Shown: in pieces, positions 34,516-37,784 of the stretch
How the letters are laid out: each line of letters opens with the position of its first letter
Position numbering within the stretch: position 1 is the stretch's first letter
DNA from: Crocinitomix sp.
GTDB taxonomy: Bacteria > Bacteroidota > Bacteroidia > Flavobacteriales_D > Crocinitomicaceae
Length of the DNA: 37,784 nucleotides
NCBI GenBank assembly: GCA_030836155.1
Contig: JAURQI010000143.1
Location: 1-37,784 of the forward strand
Reading direction: 5' to 3'
The notes under the pieces: generated by a model
Told to the model about the DNA's origin: nothing
Database searches by the model: none
Seen by the model: the letters and a program-made list of their open reading frames with translations, nothing else
Program-made: the position numbers and the translations under genes

Positions 34516-34920
34516 ATGTTAAAAGAATTTAAGAATTTTATCATGACAGGGAATGTCCTTGAACTGTCAATAGCCGTTATTTTGGCAGGTGCTGTAGGTA
34601 CTGTTATAAAGGGATTTACGAATGACATCATGATGCCAATTATTGGGCATTTTACTGGTGGAGCAGACTTCTCTGATCTAAAAATCATTTTATCAGAGGC
34701 TGTTACTGACGCAACAACGGGTGATGTGACAACTCCAGAAAACGCCATTCTTTACGGTAACTGGATCAATGCAATCATCAACCTCATATTGGTAGGTTTT
34801 GTTTTGTTTATGATTGTCAAAGCATATAACAAAACTAAAAAGAAAAAAGAAGAAGCTCCACCAGCACCTTCTAATGAAGAAGTTTTGTTAGGGGAAATCA
34901 GAGATCTATTAAAGAAGTAA
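34516..34920 (+). CDS. mscL: Large-conductance mechanosensitive channel
   Basis: MscL opens under membrane tension and releases solutes during hypo-osmotic shock. The 134-residue protein has the N-terminal amphipathic helix (MLKEFKNFIMTGNVLELS), TM1 with AVILAGAVGTVIKGFTNDIMMP, a periplasmic loop that is somewhat long (GGADFSDLKII to PENAILYG), TM2 (WINAIINLILVGFVLFMIVK) and the charged C-terminal bundle (NKTKKKKEEAPPAPSNEEVLLGEIRDLL). Everything expected is present. It stands alone or with the DUF3078 gene, with a terminator-like hairpin between them. Confidence 0.95.
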   Translation: MLKEFKNFIMTGNVLELSIAVILAGAVGTVIKGFTNDIMMPIIGHFTGGADFSDLKIILSEAVTDATTGDVTTPENAILYGNWINAIINLILVGFVLFMIVKAYNKTKKKKEEAPPAPSNEEVLLGEIRDLLKK

Positions 34921-34930
34921 ATTAATATAT

Positions 34931-34960
34931 AGGGGCGAATGTTCTATTTACCCCTTTTTT
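34931..34960 (+). terminator. Likely intrinsic terminator of mscL
   Basis: AGGGG (34931-34935) pairs with CCCCT (34951-34955), with some further AT pairing in the 15-nt loop, followed by a run of T to 34960. The stem is short, so termination may be partial. Confidence 0.55.
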
Positions 34961-34982
34961 CTTAGCATAACAAAAACATAAA

Positions 34983-35963
34983 ATGAAAAAAATACTACTA
35001 CTGGTTTTTGTCGGTTGTTCAACTATGGCCATGACCCAAGTAACCGAAGGAGAAAAAGATCTTGTCTCAGTAAGCAAAGACACGGTTGATGGATGGAAAA
35101 AGGGAGGTTATTATGCTTTAAATGGATCTCAAGTGAGTTTAACAAACTGGGTTGCCGGTGGACAAAACTCCATTGCCATTAATAGCTTATTCGGCTTGTA
35201 TGCCAACCTTAAAAAAGGAAATATGACTTGGGAAAATTCCTTTGACTTTGGTTATGGCATCATGAATCAAAGTAGAAATATTTTCCAAACGGATGGTGAT
35301 AAGTGGATCAAGACGGATGACCGTATTGACATTACGTCAAAATATGGACAAAAGGCATCTAAAAAATGGTACTATGCAGGATTGATGAATTTTAGAACAC
35401 AATCTACGGCTGGTTATGATTATGGAATTGATGACGTTACTGAAATTTCTGGTTTTTTAGCTCCTGCTTATCTTCTCGGAGCGTTGGGAATGGATTACAA
35501 ACCAAATGACAAATTCAGTCTATTTGTTGCGCCTTTAACTTCTAAATTTACCTTTGTCAATGATACGATCTTAGCAAATGCTGGTTCATTTGGTGTTCAA
35601 GGTGCTGAAATTGATCCAATTTCAGGAATCTATACTCCAGGAAGAAAATTGAGAACAGAATTTGGTGGATACATGCGTATGCAATACAAGACTAAATTGG
35701 CCGAAAATATTTCTTTCACAACAAAATTAGACTTGTTCTCAAATTACTTGAACAACCCAGAACGAATTGATGTCAACTGGGAAAACTTGCTAGAAATTAA
35801 GTTGTGGAAGTTCTTATCAGCAACCATCACAACACACCTTATTTATGATGATGATATTGACATTACAACATCTGATAACGACGGAAATGGCACTGGGCGT
35901 GGGCCTCGTGTGCAATTCAAAGAGGTTTTTGGATTGGGTCTTTCTTGGAAATTTGACCAATAA
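34983..35963 (+). CDS. DUF3078 family exported protein
   Basis: The 326-residue product has a signal peptide (ILLLVFVGCSTMAMTQ). The mature part matches the DUF3078 family of Bacteroidota, probably an outer-membrane beta-barrel: GWKKGGYYALNGSQVSLTNW, GGQNSIAINSLFGLYANL, WENSFDFGYG, and alternating strands up to FGLGLSWKF at the C-terminus, which ends in a strand as barrels do. Function is unknown. It starts 62 bp after mscL behind a weak terminator and ends at a well-formed terminator. Confidence 0.88.
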   Translation: MKKILLLVFVGCSTMAMTQVTEGEKDLVSVSKDTVDGWKKGGYYALNGSQVSLTNWVAGGQNSIAINSLFGLYANLKKGNMTWENSFDFGYGIMNQSRNIFQTDGDKWIKTDDRIDITSKYGQKASKKWYYAGLMNFRTQSTAGYDYGIDDVTEISGFLAPAYLLGALGMDYKPNDKFSLFVAPLTSKFTFVNDTILANAGSFGVQGAEIDPISGIYTPGRKLRTEFGGYMRMQYKTKLAENISFTTKLDLFSNYLNNPERIDVNWENLLEIKLWKFLSATITTHLIYDDDIDITTSDNDGNGTGRGPRVQFKEVFGLGLSWKFDQ

Positions 35964-35973
35964 AAATTTAGAT

Positions 35974-36010
35974 AAAGGTACTCAGTGCTGCTAAAGCGCT
36001 GGGTACTTTT
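35974..36010 (+). terminator. Intrinsic terminator of the DUF3078 gene
   Basis: AAAGGTACTCAGTGC (35974-35988) pairs with GCGCTGGGTACTTTT (35996-36010) over 15 bp with three G.U wobbles and a 7-nt loop. Its final T-run is shared with the -33 box of the next promoter. Confidence 0.8.
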
Positions 36011-36039
36011 GATTTATTGGCACATTAATTTTACCTTTG
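36008..36039 (+). promoter_or_regulatory. Predicted promoter of the 36075 gene
   Basis: TTTG (36008-36011), 20-bp spacer, TACCTTTG (36032-36039): an exact Bacteroidota promoter. The start of transcription would be near 36045, leaving a leader of about 30 nt. The -33 box lies in the T-run of the preceding terminator. Confidence 0.65.
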
Positions 36040-36074
36040 TAGTACCTAACCAAGGTGATTGAAATTTACACGAA

Positions 36075-36905
36075 ATGAATTTTATTAAACTAACCGCTAA
36101 TAACTTGACAAAATTGTTGGCTATTTTGATCCTGATCATCGGATGGCAAATAAATGCATTTGCTGACTTTTCGATTGAAGGTCATTATCAAGGTAAAAAA
36201 CTCTATGTCCAAAGTCCTTTGGATGAAGATGGTTTTGGTTTTTGTATCAAAAAAGTAACCGTCAACGGAAGTATTATTCCAGTTGATACCTATTCAAGTG
36301 CATTCCAAATTGATCTGAGTGAATATAATATTGAAATTGGTCAAGAGGTGATTATTGTGTTTGAACATGACGCGGGTTGTCGACCAAAAATTATCAACCC
36401 TGAAGTCTTAAGACCAAAAAGCACATTCGTTTTGGAAGACATTAGCTGTACATCAAATGGCGAATTGTCTTGGTCTACAACAAACGAAACAGGAAAACTG
36501 AACTTCTTAATTGAGCAATATAAATGGAATAAATGGGTGGTTATTGGTGAAGTAAATGGAATGGGTACACCTGAAAAACACGATTACAATTTTAAGGTTT
36601 TACCGCACTCTGGTGAAAACAAAGTGAGACTTGCACAAATTGATAACACGAGTAAAAAACGGGTTACGGAGTCCGTCACCTTTTCACCTGATTTACCATC
36701 TCCAAAAATTAATGTACTTAAAGAAGAGAAGCTAATTGAATTTGTAGCTGATAAAAATCGAATCAAGACAAAGTACGAAATATTTGATGCTTATGGTAAT
36801 ATCGTTAAAAAAGGATTTAATGATGAGGTTAGTTTTGCTAATTTAAACCCTGGTGTATACCATGTAAATTACGACAATAAAGATGATCGTTTAGTGGTTC
36901 GCTAA
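36075..36905 (+). CDS. Exported protein with T9SS-type-A-like C-terminus
   Basis: The 276-residue protein has an N-terminal hydrophobic export signal (LLAILILIIGWQINAFA). The mature part is beta-rich with few clear family marks and four cysteines (FGFCIKK, DAGCRP, ISCTSN region). The last 75 residues (KYEIFDAYGNIVKKGFNDEV, LNPGVYHVNYDNKDDRLVVR) follow the pattern of the type A T9SS sorting domain, so export by T9SS and surface attachment is likely. The N-terminal half is not recognised. It has its own promoter and terminator, so it forms a single-gene unit. Confidence 0.75.
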   Translation: MNFIKLTANNLTKLLAILILIIGWQINAFADFSIEGHYQGKKLYVQSPLDEDGFGFCIKKVTVNGSIIPVDTYSSAFQIDLSEYNIEIGQEVIIVFEHDAGCRPKIINPEVLRPKSTFVLEDISCTSNGELSWSTTNETGKLNFLIEQYKWNKWVVIGEVNGMGTPEKHDYNFKVLPHSGENKVRLAQIDNTSKKRVTESVTFSPDLPSPKINVLKEEKLIEFVADKNRIKTKYEIFDAYGNIVKKGFNDEVSFANLNPGVYHVNYDNKDDRLVVR

Positions 36906-36922
36906 CACAACTATAAAAATTG

Positions 36923-36960
36923 AAAAAACGGCAATCGCATATAACGATTGCCGTTTTTTT
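36923..36960. terminator. Strong, possibly bidirectional intrinsic terminator
   Basis: AAAAAACGGCAATCG (36923-36937) pairs perfectly with CGATTGCCGTTTTTT (36945-36959) around a 7-nt loop, with T-runs in both directions. It lies 17 bp past the stop of the 36075 gene. From here to 37184 I see nothing else. Confidence 0.9.
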
Positions 36961-37184
36961 GTGCAGAGTGTTGATCTGTTCTGACGTAAAATGGTATGGT
37001 TATCAATTGTTCACCAGCTCCGCACACTTCTTTATGTCAAGATTAAAAAAAGGTAACCTTTTCTTTTTTAACGCAAGCAATAGAATTATTATTTTCACAA
37101 TCAACTGATAATTTCAAGTTTGCCGCTTGAAACCACCATTTTTTAACCTATAATTCTTACTTTAACCTCTTCATTTGCACATTG

Positions 37185-37427
37185 ATGCGGCTTTTTTTAT
37201 TCATAGAACTTTGCTTTGGTTTTTTCCAAATGACTTTTGCTCAGAACAAAATCTGGGAGTTTGAGCGCAAGTCAATGACTGATGGGCTGTCCAATACCTA
37301 TGTCAGCGACATCATGAAGGATTCCAAAGGATTTATTTGGGTAGCTACGCATAATGGACTGAACAAATTCAATGGCTATACTTATAGCACCCAAACTTCT
37401 CCACTATTTTCATACACTCGCACATGA
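37185..37427 (+). pseudogene. 5' fragment of a two-component-propeller sensor gene
   Basis: From ATG 37185 the frame gives a signal peptide (LFLFIELCFGFFQMTFAQ) and then the start of a sensor beta-propeller: MTDGLSNTYVSDIMKDSKGF, IWVATHNGLNKFNGYTY, a signature of Reg_prop repeats at the N-terminus of large hybrid two-component or LuxR-type regulators (often over 900 residues). After NGYTY (ending at 37385) the likeness stops and 13 unrelated residues lead to a TGA. In that short tail the frame runs antisense through the end of the opposite gene. The gene is therefore broken at about 37386, by rearrangement or by a faulty assembly join. Confidence 0.7.
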
Positions 37428-37784
37428 CCTGAAGAACTTCCTCCTCCGTCATTACGTCGCGCTCCAATGGCAACGCGATCACCTGCATTGTTTATACTTA
37501 CCCCTGAACCAGACCAGTCGTAGGCTAATTCACCATCAATATCTGATCCTATTTGAGTCCAAACACCCCCGGAAAACTCGTATACTCTTGCATGACCTGC
37601 GTCGATTGCTGCATCATCATTTAATTCTGCACCAATCACAACATAATTACCATCGGCACTCATATCTATTGCGCTTCCGCTTCTGTCTTGTGCCACTTCA
37701 CCGTCTATATCTAAACCAATTTGGAACCAATCCCCCTGAGCAGAAAGTTGAAATGGCAGAATTGCCAACAATAAGAAGAATGAG
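37382..37784 (-). pseudogene. Fragment of a 56-residue-repeat secreted protein, both ends incomplete
   Basis: Reading in from the right edge, the frame begins inside a signal peptide (FFLLLAILPFQLSAQ, so the start codon is probably beyond the window) and continues with a tandem repeat of 56 residues: IGLDIDGEVAQDRSGSAI then IGSDIDGELAYDWSGSGV, each followed by DGN/GDR-VxIGA and GHxRVYE-SG-VW. The period follows from the Trp spacing. This is the FG-GAP-like repeat type found in large Bacteroidota surface proteins. The third unit breaks off right after its first Trp (codon at 37393-37391) and the frame ends two residues later. Loss of the 3' part at the same point as the neighbouring plus-strand gene suggests a junction. 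Confidence 0.65.

Noticed and set aside
36920-37108. 62-residue plus-strand frame after the 36075 gene
   Set aside because: It begins inside a strong intrinsic terminator and has no recognisable protein character.

Overview
The window looks like a stretch of AT-rich chromosome from a gliding or type IX secretion (T9SS) bacterium of the Bacteroidota, most likely order Flavobacteriales (a Crocinitomicaceae or Cryomorphaceae type is my guess). The signs are a T9SS lipoprotein of the SprE/PorW type, secreted proteins ending in gliding-motility-associated C-terminal (CHU_C) domains, DUF4290 and DUF3078 proteins, a TonB-like protein, promoters of the Bacteroidota form TTTG-N19-21-TAnnTTTG, and a MurA with Asp in place of the catalytic Cys. 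Gene density is high. No tRNA, rRNA, CRISPR array, transposase, integrase or prophage was seen.

Layout. 1-4816: hemL (cut by the left edge) diverges from a tryptophan/kynurenine group: kynureninase, a 74-residue one-helix membrane protein translationally coupled to it, kynurenine 3-monooxygenase and an exported protein. 4817-5240 holds no gene but a cluster of short direct and inverted repeats. 5289-10603 (minus): a 1120-residue T9SS-secreted PKD/SprB-like protein with a small secreted partner, a TonB-like protein and a membrane protein. 10674-11685 (plus): a RidA-family protein resembling 2-aminomuconate deaminase, coupled to a TPR membrane protein. 11730-17034: divergent M1 peptidase with a barrel-like C-terminal part, and a thioredoxin-domain/SPATA20 (YyaL) lipoprotein. 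17146-19130: DUF4290 gene and murA.

19145-22699 (minus): prs, rplY (L25/CTC), pth, a fructosamine-kinase-like gene and a small CHU_C gene interrupted by one in-frame TAG. 22948-27761 (plus): Xaa-Pro aminopeptidase, alpha/beta hydrolase, SprE/PorW. 27855-34306 (minus): a tight five-gene operon SpoIIM-fusion, DUF4129, DUF4350, MoxR ATPase, DUF58. 34516-36905 (plus): mscL, DUF3078, an exported protein. 36906-37784: two genes from opposite strands, each cut off at the same point near 37385-37391, close to the right edge.

How the genes fit together: Kmo and KynU make 3-hydroxyanthranilate, and the RidA protein could act several steps further down the catabolic branch. SprE/PorW belongs to the machinery that would export the CHU_C-tailed proteins encoded in the same window. 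MoxR, DUF58, DUF4129, DUF4350 and SpoIIM form the conserved membrane-associated ATPase/von Willebrand cluster of Bacteroidota, whose job is poorly known. I found no clear new defence or mobile system. The best leads are the interrupted CHU_C gene, the hidden junction at 37.39 kb, the SpoIIM fusion, the small protein between kynU and kmo, and palindromes lying inside two promoter regions.
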